Source of the DNA: Phycicoccus sp. CSK15P-2
GTDB taxonomy: Bacteria; Actinomycetota; Actinomycetes; Actinomycetales; Dermatophilaceae
Assembly (NCBI RefSeq): GCF_016888005.1
Contig: NZ_JAFDVE010000005.1
Span: 1 to 38,356, forward strand
Reading direction: 5' to 3'
DNA length: 38,356 nucleotides
Each line of letters begins with the position of its first letter. Positions within the stretch are counted from its first letter, which is position 1. The notes below the pieces were generated by a model. That model was not told where the DNA came from and searched no databases. It worked only from the letters and a program-made list of their open reading frames with translations. The translations under genes were made by a program, and so were the position numbers. Below, one piece after another: positions 1 through 6,599 of the stretch.

Positions 1-1
1 G

Positions 2-91
2 GACGCCACCACCGGCGAGGTCCTGCGAAAACTCACCCTCGACACCACCCACAAGTACCAACCCCAGACACCACGAAACCCCCAAACCTGA
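2..91 (+). CDS. C-terminal fragment of an IS481-like transposase
   Basis: The reading frame is open from the window edge to a TGA at 89-91 and gives 29 residues. It contains the segment ATTGEVLRKLTLDTTHKYQP, which resembles the C-terminus of DDE transposases of the IS481/IS3 type common in actinobacteria. These enzymes cut and join insertion sequence ends. Only the tail is visible, so intactness cannot be judged. It is followed immediately by a hairpin over the stop codon and a palindrome compatible with an element end, and then by the tRNA-Arg fragment. The assignment rests on a short stretch and could be another integrase-fold protein. Confidence 0.55.
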   Translation, partial: DATTGEVLRKLTLDTTHKYQPQTPRNPQT

Positions 92-106
92 CGGTTCGGG
101 GGTTTC
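75..106. terminator. Hairpin overlapping the transposase stop codon
   Basis: GAAACCCCC (75-83) pairs with GGGGGTTTC (98-106). An inner AACC/GGTT pair (85-88 with 93-96) lengthens the stem. It spans the TGA of the transposase fragment. It could be a terminator or a structure at the insertion sequence end. Confidence 0.5.
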
Positions 107-107
107 C

Positions 108-123
108 GATGTCCTGAGACATC
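108..123. repeat. Palindrome, possible insertion sequence end
   Basis: GATGTC-CTGA-GACATC is a 6-bp inverted repeat just past the transposase stop and 4 bp before the tRNA fragment. Its place fits the terminal repeat of the insertion sequence. The other end lies outside the window, so this is unproven. Confidence 0.35.
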
Positions 124-127
124 ACAC

Positions 128-171
128 TGCGCGCCCGAAGGGACTCGAACCCCCAACCTTCTGACCCGTAG
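128..171 (-). pseudogene. 3' fragment of tRNA-Arg, island attachment-site copy
   Basis: This stretch matches 5608-5651 at 41 of 44 positions. It covers the anticodon loop to the 3' end of the intact tRNA-Arg at 5610-5682. The 5' half (D arm and 5' acceptor strand) is absent, so it is not a working tRNA. Tyrosine recombinases commonly use exactly this anticodon-loop-to-3'-end segment as the attachment core, leaving one whole tRNA and one 3' copy at the far end. Orientation fits: the intact tRNA points left and this copy closes the left end. The three mismatches suggest an old event or a diverged incoming attP. Confidence 0.85.
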
Positions 172-551
172 ACCTCCGGCCAGGTGCCAGGAGCTACCCG
201 GCACGCCACCAGCTGACACCCGCTGTGAGCGAACGTAGCAGGTCAGCACAGGTGAGATCGGCCGTGTCGTGACCGGTCCCGTCCAGTCGCGTGGTGACGT
301 GATCGTGTCAACACGGCATGGTTTTGGAGCCGTTTCGGAGCCAGCGTGCCGGGCTCGGCTCGCAGCCGCGGGATCGCGCGAGCGCGGTCTCGCCCAGGGC
401 CGCATCGTGCTGTCGGTCACCACGGGTGCAGGTGCGGCAGGAGCTGTTCCATCGCCTCGACGATTCTCGTGGCCTTCGGCACGGGGTCGGATGCTTCTGG
501 GCGCCCGTCCTCTCACGTGGCACTATTAGATAAACACGCGAAAGGCAGTAA
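172..551. other. Left-end non-coding stretch of the island
   Basis: I find no convincing gene in these 380 bases. Short open frames on both strands have no ribosome binding site and no recognisable product. A short inverted repeat GTGCC/GGCAC occurs around 185-204. An AT-richer patch at 524-540 (TATTAG at 524-529) could be the -10 region for the gene at 552, but no -35 is evident. Confidence 0.4.
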
Positions 552-1688
552 ATGCTGATAACGGCTGGGGTGTGGTGGGCGCTGACCGCCGCCGGCGTCA
601 CCTTGGTGCGCGCCGATGGCAACATCATCACGCTCGGCGCCGAGGGTCACCCGGACACCGCCACCTCGTTCACTGCCATCACATCAACTCACCGCCTAGG
701 CCCGCACGCAATCGCCGACCTGATCACCACACACACCGGCAGGTCCGAGATGCACGTGGCTGACCAGAAGCATCGGCAGTGGACCGATGACCCCCGCCCA
801 CTGCTGCTGGCCCCGGACCTCAGCGAACGATCTCTTGACCTGCTCGACAGCGCGGGCTGGTCATGGATCTCCCCTGACACCAGGTCGGGCGTCCGCGGAA
901 ACCTTCACCTGACCACTCGCACCGTCCGCATCGCGCCGCCCGTCGAGGCTGTGCCTCGACCCGCGCCCCGTGGACGCACCCCGTGGGGCACCCTCACCAT
1001 GTCCAAGTACCTGCTGACCGGGCACGCCCAGACCCAGAGCGACCTGGCCGGGCACGCCGGTATCGGCCAGCCGCGCGCGTCCCAGATCCTGACCGACCTC
1101 GCCGACCGGGGCTGGGTGGCCCGCGCCCGCCACCGCCGCGTGACCTGGCAGGTGTCTCACTGGGATGCCCTGCTGGACTGGTGGCTGGCCAGCTACCCCG
1201 GCCCTGGCGGGGTCAGTAGCCACTGGCTAGGCCTCGAGGAGCCCATGGTGCAGGTCAGAGCCGCCTACGACGTCCTCGATGCCGCCTCACCCGCTGCAGA
1301 GCCCTCGCAGGAGCAGTTGCACCCGACCCTGGGCGGTGGCCTCGCCGCGGACGAGTACGCCCCGTGGGCGGTCCCGGCCCATGCCCTGCTCTACGCGCCA
1401 GTACACGCCGACCTCACCCCCGCCGGGCTCACTCCCGTGGCCGAACAGGACGCGACCCTGACCGTCACGGTCCCGCGAGACCCCGGCCTGCGGCCCGCCG
1501 GCGCGCTCGCCCGCTTCGGCCGAACCCTCGCACCCGGCACACCCCTGCCACTCACCGACCCGTTCCAGGTCCTCTGGGACCTGACCAGCGCTCGGACGGT
1601 GGACTCCGACCAAGCCGCCGGCGTACTGCGCGAGCATCTGCGGGCGGCTGCCGCCGAGGTGGCCACCCGTGAGATCCCCCAGGCATGA
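552..1688 (+). CDS. AbiEi-like antitoxin / winged-helix regulator
   Basis: A 378-aa protein that looks like the antitoxin partner of the AbiEii-like gene that follows. A winged helix-turn-helix is visible at about residues 150-200 (SDLAGHAGIGQPRASQILTD). The region before it (about 88-125: LLAPDLSER...LLDSAGWSWISPD...GNLHL) resembles the N-terminal domain seen in AbiEi-type regulators. A C-terminal helical region ends DPFQVLWDLTSARTVDSDQA. In type IV AbiE systems this protein represses its own operon and neutralises the toxin. The ATG start is supported by AAAGG at 541-545. The last four bases overlap the next start (ATGA), implying translational coupling. Family assignment rests on architecture and partner and is moderately sure. 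Confidence 0.65.
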   Translation: MLITAGVWWALTAAGVTLVRADGNIITLGAEGHPDTATSFTAITSTHRLGPHAIADLITTHTGRSEMHVADQKHRQWTDDPRPLLLAPDLSERSLDLLDSAGWSWISPDTRSGVRGNLHLTTRTVRIAPPVEAVPRPAPRGRTPWGTLTMSKYLLTGHAQTQSDLAGHAGIGQPRASQILTDLADRGWVARARHRRVTWQVSHWDALLDWWLASYPGPGGVSSHWLGLEEPMVQVRAAYDVLDAASPAAEPSQEQLHPTLGGGLAADEYAPWAVPAHALLYAPVHADLTPAGLTPVAEQDATLTVTVPRDPGLRPAGALARFGRTLAPGTPLPLTDPFQVLWDLTSARTVDSDQAAGVLREHLRAAAAEVATREIPQA

Positions 1689-2470
1689 ACCAACCGCACC
1701 ACCTGCCGCTGGCCTCGACGAGCCGGGCCGGCGACGCCGCCCACCTGGCCTCCGCGGACATCGCCGAGGTGGCCCACACCCTCGGAGCCGACTACCGCCT
1801 CGTGGGCGGCAACGCCGTCACCCTCTTGACCTACGTCCACCACGTCGCCCACTCCGTCCCCGCACGCGAGACCGCCGACGCCGACCTGGGCACCCGCCCG
1901 GAGGTCATCGCCGACCCGGCACTCGCCACCGAGCTCGCCAGCCGCGGCTACGTCCGCCCCCAGGGAAAACGGTTCACCCGCACCATGCCTGCCGAGGCCG
2001 GCGACCTGCAGCTGTCCGTTGACGTCCTGGCGCCGTCAGTCACCGGCCGTCTCGAGACCAACACCTCGATAGGGGGAATGGTCGTCGACGCCATCCCTGC
2101 CCTGACACTGGCTCTGCGGATGCCCCCGACCACCGTGACAGTCGAGGCGAGACTGAGCATCGACACCGGACTCACATACACCGTCAATCTTCCGCACGTC
2201 CTGGCCCAGCTGGCCCTGAAGGCCCACGCTTTCGCCGGCCGCAAAACCCAACGTGACGCCATCGACATCTGGCGGCTCGCCGAGGCCGCCCGAGAAGCCG
2301 GCTACGGCCCCACCGCCTGGCTGGCGGGTGCGACGACACGCGACACCCACAGACTGCTGCGACAGCACTTCACGACCCCGACCGGTGCAGGCATCAACGC
2401 GCTCCGGATGACCACAGGCGATGCCGCGCGCGTTCGCCTCCTCGTCACGCGACTACTGCCTCCCCGCTAG
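1685..2470 (+). CDS. AbiEii-like nucleotidyltransferase toxin
   Basis: A 261-aa protein of the nucleotidyltransferase fold used by AbiEii/MenT-type toxins, which inactivate cellular targets by transferring nucleotides (known for the family; the target here is unknown). Visible signatures are the glycine motif VGGNAV (residues 40-45), the metal-binding pair D65-x-D67 (TADADLG), a third aspartate at D113 (SVDV), and the C-terminal LALKAHAF...KTQRDAIDIWRL block with K179, K187, D191 and D194. All catalytic elements appear intact. It overlaps the upstream antitoxin by four bases. It probably acts in phage defence by abortive infection or as island stabilisation. Confidence 0.8.
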   Translation: MNQPHHLPLASTSRAGDAAHLASADIAEVAHTLGADYRLVGGNAVTLLTYVHHVAHSVPARETADADLGTRPEVIADPALATELASRGYVRPQGKRFTRTMPAEAGDLQLSVDVLAPSVTGRLETNTSIGGMVVDAIPALTLALRMPPTTVTVEARLSIDTGLTYTVNLPHVLAQLALKAHAFAGRKTQRDAIDIWRLAEAAREAGYGPTAWLAGATTRDTHRLLRQHFTTPTGAGINALRMTTGDAARVRLLVTRLLPPR

Positions 2471-2536
2471 GACGTGCTACTCGGCGCTGGGCTCGAACAC
2501 GACGTCGACCCATACCGGTGCACGAGGGGCGCCGCC

Positions 2537-2542
2537 TACGAT
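2537..2542 (+). promoter_or_regulatory. Candidate -10 element for a leaderless gene
   Basis: TACGAT fits the actinobacterial TANNNT -10 pattern. Its end lies 8 bases before the ATG at 2551, so transcription could begin at or next to the start codon. No good -35 is seen. Confidence 0.35.
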
Positions 2543-2550
2543 CCATGCAC

Positions 2551-3852
2551 ATGTCGCTGAGTCGTGAGCTGGATGTCGCCACCTGCCGGGAGCTGGCTCG
2601 GGCGGTGGAGGCGTTCGGGGAGGCGCTCGAGGCGTGGCTGGAGCTGTTCGATGACCGCCCCGACCTGCGCTTGACCGGCCGGCGGCCCACGGTCCGCCCC
2701 CGCGCCGACGCCGACCCCGACGAGATCGAGCGCCGGGCCGCCGCCGTACGCGACTACCAGGACGCCGCCGCGGTCGCGATCGACGTGGCCGGCACGCACT
2801 TGCCGGCCGGGGTCAACCTCGCCCGGGAGTGGGCCGGCATGGCCGCTAAAGGGGCCAAGGTCAACCCCGACGCCGCACGCTACACACCCCGGTCGACACG
2901 CCGCGTCCTGGAGTTCCTCGTCGAGCGCTTCGAACGCCACGGCGGCGCCGTGCCCCTGCTGCCCGTGCCCGACCCGACCGTCCTGCACCGCCACGTCTGG
3001 TGGAGCCCCGTCGTCAACGACTGGCTCCAGGACAAGTACACCTCCATCCCCAACGAGATCCCGCTAGGAGCCGTCGGGGCATGGGGCCAGCGGCTGGACC
3101 ACCCCGCGCGGCGAGGCGCCGACACGCTCTGGCAGGTCCTGCTCTCCCCCGACCCACCCGCCGAACGCCAACCCCGCCTGCGCATCCCCGACACCGGCGA
3201 CCCCGAGACCACCGCCACCCGCCAAGCCGCCCTGCTGCACGCCCTCGACGCCATGCAGCGCCTCGGCCGCACCTACCACGACGCCCCCACCCCCATCGGC
3301 CCCGAGCAGGTCGCCGGCTGGCTGCACACCTGGACCCACCTGCTCACCCTCCTGGACCAGTGCACCATCCTGCCCGCCACCCCCGAACCCGACACCCCCA
3401 CACCGCCACCCCCCGCGCCCCCCACCGACACCACCCCCGCAGCCCCCGGCGCCATCACCGTCGACGACACCGTCTTCGCCCCCATCCCCCACCCCGACTA
3501 CCCCGAGATCCACCTCAGCGCCCACGAGACCGTCCGGGTCACCACCACCGCCCCCGACGAACACCTCGCCCACGCCCTCGCCACCGCCGCCGCCCGCCTC
3601 TGCCTCGTCGACTCCGAAGGCACCGAACACCCCGACCTCGACACCATGAACAACGAGGCCAGCCACCTGCACACCCCCTCCTGGGCCCAGGTCCTCACCG
3701 ACACCGACGGCCACCCCTTCCTCTACGTCGACTGCCAAAGCGCCATCCCCGAACCCATGGGCGCCACCATGCGACGCATCCTCACCGACGAGCTCGCACG
3801 CACCATCCCCGACGGCCACGCCCACCCCCTCGACCACGACCCCAACCCCTGA
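2551..3852 (+). CDS. Hypothetical protein of the island, unknown function
   Basis: About 433 residues that I do not recognise. The N-terminal 300 residues look largely helical (ELARAVEAFGEALEAWLELF, LLHALDAMQRLGRTY). A proline/threonine linker around residues 280-305 (PEPDTPTPPPPAPP) leads to a C-terminal region with alternating beta-like segments. No signal peptide or membrane segment is present. Codon use is extreme: from about 3100 to 3850 the plus strand is very C-rich and G-poor, unlike its neighbours. No ribosome binding site precedes any start. I chose ATG 2551 because a -10-like TACGAT lies 8 bases before it. GTG 2518 and ATG 2545 are alternatives. It sits between two AbiE-like modules, so a defence or regulatory role is possible but not shown. 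Confidence 0.6.
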   Translation: MSLSRELDVATCRELARAVEAFGEALEAWLELFDDRPDLRLTGRRPTVRPRADADPDEIERRAAAVRDYQDAAAVAIDVAGTHLPAGVNLAREWAGMAAKGAKVNPDAARYTPRSTRRVLEFLVERFERHGGAVPLLPVPDPTVLHRHVWWSPVVNDWLQDKYTSIPNEIPLGAVGAWGQRLDHPARRGADTLWQVLLSPDPPAERQPRLRIPDTGDPETTATRQAALLHALDAMQRLGRTYHDAPTPIGPEQVAGWLHTWTHLLTLLDQCTILPATPEPDTPTPPPPAPPTDTTPAAPGAITVDDTVFAPIPHPDYPEIHLSAHETVRVTTTAPDEHLAHALATAAARLCLVDSEGTEHPDLDTMNNEASHLHTPSWAQVLTDTDGHPFLYVDCQSAIPEPMGATMRRILTDELARTIPDGHAHPLDHDPNP

Positions 3853-3902
3853 GCACCCACCCGCGCCATGGCATCGACGGCCGGGTCGGCGAGCAGGCGA
3901 TC

Positions 3903-3937
3903 TTTACAGATTCAGCGCGGAATGGAACATTATCTGT
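3903..3937 (+). promoter_or_regulatory. Leaderless promoter with palindromic operator
   Basis: TTTACA (3903-3908) is a good -35. A 17-base spacer leads to AACATT (3926-3931), placing the start of transcription at or next to ATG 3938. ACAGAT (3906-3911) and ATCTGT (3932-3937) form an inverted repeat that overlaps both promoter elements. This is what one expects for autorepression by the following helix-turn-helix protein. Confidence 0.5.
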
Positions 3938-4615
3938 ATGGCCGTGGAGGGACTGCTGGTCAGCACATCCGACGCTGCGCGCGCGCTTGGTGTGACGGTC
4001 CAGCACGTCCGCAGGCTCGCAAACTCCGGTGAGCTGACACGTGTGGCCCGCGGCCTCATCGACCGCGACTCCCTCGAGCGCTACCTCGCCGAGCGCCACG
4101 GCGGGCGGACCCGGGTCTGGGCCGAGCACACGGCGTGGGGAGCCATCGCGATGCTGTCCGGGAGACCTGTGGACTGGCTCGGCACCACCCAGGCCTCGCG
4201 GCTGCGGGCATCCCTGCATGCGCTGACCGGCCCGGCCGACCTGATCACCCAGACCCGCAACCGCGCGAGCACCCGCACCTACCAGGGCCATCCCTCGGCC
4301 CTGAGGCGGCTGCTCGACGACCTCGTGACCACCGACGCCTCCGCTCTGGGGCTCGTGGGTACTCGGACGGACTCCGTGGACGGCTACCTGGACGTCGACA
4401 GGGTCGACTCCACCGTGAGCTTCTTCGGGCTGCGGTCAGACCTCTCCGGCAACGTCACGATCCGGACGACCGGCTTCGACCTCGATGTCGTCCGCGATCT
4501 CGCCGACCACGGGGTCGTGCTCGCTGCCCTCGACGCCGCGACGTCCCGTGACCCTCGCGAGCGGGGCGTCGGCGAACGAGCTTTGACCCAGTCACTCGAC
4601 CGGTTCAGGCGATGA
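3938..4615 (+). CDS. Excisionase-type helix-turn-helix antitoxin of an AbiEii-like module
   Basis: A 225-aa protein with an N-terminal MerR/excisionase-like helix-turn-helix at residues 6-50 (STSDAARALGVTVQHVRRLA, then RGLIDRDSLERYL). An alpha/beta region of about 170 residues follows that I cannot place in a named family. It overlaps the next nucleotidyltransferase gene by four bases (ATGA), so it is most likely the cognate antitoxin and autorepressor. The architecture differs from the first module, where the DNA-binding domain is central. A palindrome ACAGAT-N20-ATCTGT overlaps its promoter, and the mRNA probably begins at the start codon. Confidence 0.65.
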   Translation: MAVEGLLVSTSDAARALGVTVQHVRRLANSGELTRVARGLIDRDSLERYLAERHGGRTRVWAEHTAWGAIAMLSGRPVDWLGTTQASRLRASLHALTGPADLITQTRNRASTRTYQGHPSALRRLLDDLVTTDASALGLVGTRTDSVDGYLDVDRVDSTVSFFGLRSDLSGNVTIRTTGFDLDVVRDLADHGVVLAALDAATSRDPRERGVGERALTQSLDRFRR

Positions 4616-5427
4616 CAGCATCGGCCGCTGACGGACCCCGCGGGCGCCCCCGAGCAACGGTCGAGGTGGCCTCCGCTCCGGGGGGCTGGCCGCCGCCGTG
4701 GCCGAACGTCGCCGAGCTGGCCGCGGCCCTGCCCGCCGATCGGTGGACCCTTGTCGGCGGTCTCATGACCCAGCTGCACACCGTCCACCACGGGCTCGGA
4801 GTGGTACGACCGACGAACGACGTCGACATCGTGCTCCACATCGAAACCCGCCGCGGCGTCCCCGGCGCCACCGCGACCGTACTCGAGAGCTTGGGCTACC
4901 GAATGCGCGATTCCGTCGACCCCCGGGACAACACCGCCCACCGGTTCGTCCGGGGCACCAGCACGGTCGACCTGGTAGCCGACCGGACCGACGAGGACGT
5001 CGTCGACGTCCTCATGTCCGACCATCCAGCTCCGCACGTCGTGGAACGGCTCCGCGGTCGCGACATGGTCCGCATCGAGGGAGGCACCCAGGCCCTGCGG
5101 CGAACCATGAACGCCGTTCTCGAGATCACCACCGAGGAGCGAACGACCGTCTCCGTGCCCAGCCCGTTCGGAGCACTCATCCTCAAGGCCGCCGCGCACA
5201 CCACCGACGGTCGCGACCGTGACCGTCATCTCTTCGACGCCGTCTCACTCCTCGCCTGCATCGACGACCCGTTCGTCGAACGCGATGACCTCCACGGATC
5301 CGACCGGCGACGCCTGGCGAAACTGCGCAAGGCCATCCCCGACGATCACCCCGCGTGGCGGCAGCTTCCTCCGGACCATCGGGCAAACGCCGAGACCGCT
5401 CTACACATCCTCACGTCCGACATGTGA
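4612..5427 (+). CDS. Second AbiEii-like nucleotidyltransferase toxin
   Basis: A 271-aa nucleotidyltransferase-fold protein. Visible motifs are LVGGLMTQLH (47-56), the metal pair D70-x-D72 in TNDVDIVL, a third aspartate D120 (STVDLVAD), and a C-terminal block with K192, D202, D204, H206 and D209 (LKAAAHTTDGRDRDRHLFDA). These match the AbiEii/AbiGii-type catalytic scheme. The first 30 residues are a proline- and alanine-rich extension. Sequence similarity to the other toxin at 1685-2470 is limited to the motifs, so this is an independent module and not a recent duplication. It is translationally coupled to the gene before it and is the last gene before the tRNA. Confidence 0.8.
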   Translation: MTASAADGPRGRPRATVEVASAPGGWPPPWPNVAELAAALPADRWTLVGGLMTQLHTVHHGLGVVRPTNDVDIVLHIETRRGVPGATATVLESLGYRMRDSVDPRDNTAHRFVRGTSTVDLVADRTDEDVVDVLMSDHPAPHVVERLRGRDMVRIEGGTQALRRTMNAVLEITTEERTTVSVPSPFGALILKAAAHTTDGRDRDRHLFDAVSLLACIDDPFVERDDLHGSDRRRLAKLRKAIPDDHPAWRQLPPDHRANAETALHILTSDM

Positions 5428-5555
5428 CCTCCTGCCGCGGGAACCGACCCAGCCACGTCCCCGCCCCTACGGAACGGTGAGACGTGACCGACGGAGGCGG
5501 GAGGCCCGAGAATGACGCGCCCTACAGGCCCGGTCCACGAGCCGGAGACGACGAC

Positions 5556-5586
5556 GCCCCCGACCGCGTCGCCGCTGGTCGGGGGC
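5556..5586. terminator. Hairpin between the island and tRNA-Arg
   Basis: GCCCCCGACC (5556-5565) pairs with GGTCGGGGGC (5577-5586), a perfect 10-bp stem. It lies 24 bases past the 3' end of tRNA-Arg and downstream of the island operon, so it can stop transcripts from either side. Confidence 0.7.
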
Positions 5587-5609
5587 TCATCGTCTGTCTC
5601 AACACAGTG

Positions 5610-5682
5610 CGCGCCCGAAGGGATTCGAACCCCTAACCTTCTGATCCGTAGTCAGATGCTCTATCCGTTGAGCTACGGGCGC
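5610..5682 (-). tRNA. tRNA-Arg (ACG)
   Basis: The reverse strand folds into a full cloverleaf: acceptor GCGCCCG with CGGGCGC, anticodon stem TCTGA/TCAGA, loop CTACGGA with anticodon ACG (5647-5649), and T loop TTCGAAT. CCA is not encoded. This is the insertion target of the island to its left. A -10-like TAGTCT on the minus strand (5716-5711) may drive it. Confidence 0.95.
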
Positions 5683-5756
5683 CCGCTGCGCTCGCGCGCA
5701 ACGACTGTGCAGACTACCGGAGCCGGGAGCGTCCCGAGAAATCGGCGCGGGGCGCC

Positions 5757-6431
5757 TCAGATGCTGCGGCCGCTCTGCCCGGCGTCGCCGTCGTTGGCAT
5801 CCGACGGGTCCGACGAGCCCGGCCCGCGCCGGTCGTCCTGCGGAGGCCCAACGCGACCGCCGAACCTCTGGTCACCGAACCCGCGGTCCCCGCCCCGGTC
5901 ACCGCCGTCGCGGTCACCGAAGCCCTGGTCACGGCCACCGCTCCGGTCGCCGAGGTCCCGACCAGAGGGCTGCCCCTGCCCGCCACCCGGCAGCTGCCCG
6001 GGAGCCCCGCGACCTCCACGGTCCCAGCCCCCACCGTCGGACCTGGCCACGGCCGCCGTCGCGCCGAGCGCACCCAGCGCACCGACCAGGAGGGCGACGA
6101 CCATCGCGACGGCCGTCCGCGTCGCGGACCACTGGCCCGGTGCGGACCATCCGGACCAGGGACGCCGCCACCACCGGTCCCCACCACCCGAGCCCCCCGC
6201 CGGTGCCGTCGGCGCCACCACCGGCGACGGCGCGGCGGGATGGTGCTCGCCGGCGGGCCCCACGGGTGCCGCATGGGACGCCGCAGCCCAAGCAGGAGCC
6301 TCCGGCGGCGCAGGAGCCGGCTCGGAGGACGGCGGCGTACCGGGCAGCACGGACGTGTCGTCCGTCGCCGGGAACTCCGTCGTCGCGTCGGGCGTCTCGG
6401 ACGGCGTGGTCTCGTCGGGGCGCTCGGCCAT
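5757..6431 (-). CDS. Single-pass membrane protein with Gly/Arg/Asp-rich tail
   Basis: A 224-aa protein with three parts. Residues 1-100 are proline/alanine/acid-rich and probably cytoplasmic and disordered. Residues 106-129 form one hydrophobic helix (VAMVVALLVGALGALGATAA). Residues 130-224 are a low-complexity G/R/D-rich tail with repeated DRGG and FGD units, probably outside the membrane. No enzymatic domain is visible. The gene diverges from the PhoP-like regulator, and two CACAG direct-repeat boxes lie between them, so it is probably under the same control. Function is unknown; an envelope stress or sensing accessory role is a guess. Confidence 0.75.
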   Translation of the reverse strand: MAERPDETTPSETPDATTEFPATDDTSVLPGTPPSSEPAPAPPEAPAWAAASHAAPVGPAGEHHPAAPSPVVAPTAPAGGSGGGDRWWRRPWSGWSAPGQWSATRTAVAMVVALLVGALGALGATAAVARSDGGGWDRGGRGAPGQLPGGGQGQPSGRDLGDRSGGRDQGFGDRDGGDRGGDRGFGDQRFGGRVGPPQDDRRGPGSSDPSDANDGDAGQSGRSI

Positions 6432-6484
6432 GGATCCATCGCTCTCTGGTCGCGGGAGGTGCTCGCCGCATGGTCTCCCCCCAG

Positions 6485-6501
6485 CCTGTGGCGGACCTGT
6501 G
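6485..6501 (-). promoter_or_regulatory. PhoP-box-like direct repeat, minus orientation
   Basis: On the minus strand CACAGG-N5-CACAGG repeats with an 11-bp period. This resembles the mycobacterial PhoP site (two TCACAGC heptamers, 4-bp spacer). It lies 54 bp before the membrane-protein gene and points toward it. Confidence 0.5.
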
Positions 6502-6538
6502 CCCCACCCAGCCCCCGGCTGGCAGATCCGCGCCCGGC

Positions 6539-6556
6539 ACACAGGAAGAACACAGC
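6539..6556 (+). promoter_or_regulatory. PhoP-box-like direct repeat before the response regulator
   Basis: ACACAGG-aaga-ACACAGC is two heptamers with a 4-bp spacer and an 11-bp period, close to the mycobacterial PhoP consensus. It lies 43 bp before the start of the response-regulator gene, suggesting autoregulation. Confidence 0.55.
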
Positions 6557-6599
6557 CCGTCCATGGACATGCCCCAGTGGGTCCACACACACTGGTCCC

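Larger units (their letters stand above)
128..5651. mobile_element. Degenerate genomic island in tRNA-Arg with two AbiE-like modules
   Basis: The segment is bounded by direct copies of the tRNA-Arg 3' half (128-171 and 5608-5651). It carries only accessory genes: two antitoxin/nucleotidyltransferase pairs and one unrecognised protein. No integrase, excisionase or replication gene is visible. The element is therefore either immobile, a remnant, or moved in trans by a recombinase encoded elsewhere. An insertion sequence tail adjoins the left boundary. Boundaries are inferred from the repeat only. Confidence 0.7.

Noticed and set aside
128-171. Second functional tRNA-Arg gene
   Set aside because: The sequence stops at the anticodon loop; the D arm and 5' acceptor strand are missing.
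269-631. Short open frames between the tRNA fragment and the first antitoxin
   Set aside because: Several frames overlap on both strands with no start signals and no recognisable product.
3000-3995. 331-aa arginine/proline/histidine-rich open frame on the plus strand
   Set aside because: It is an out-of-frame reading of the C-rich gene at 2551-3852 and runs past it into the promoter of the next gene.
6240-6599. N-terminal extension of the response regulator
   Set aside because: The open frame continues upstream for 120 residues, but it runs through the divergent regulatory region and into the opposite gene. The receiver domain needs only the start at 6600.
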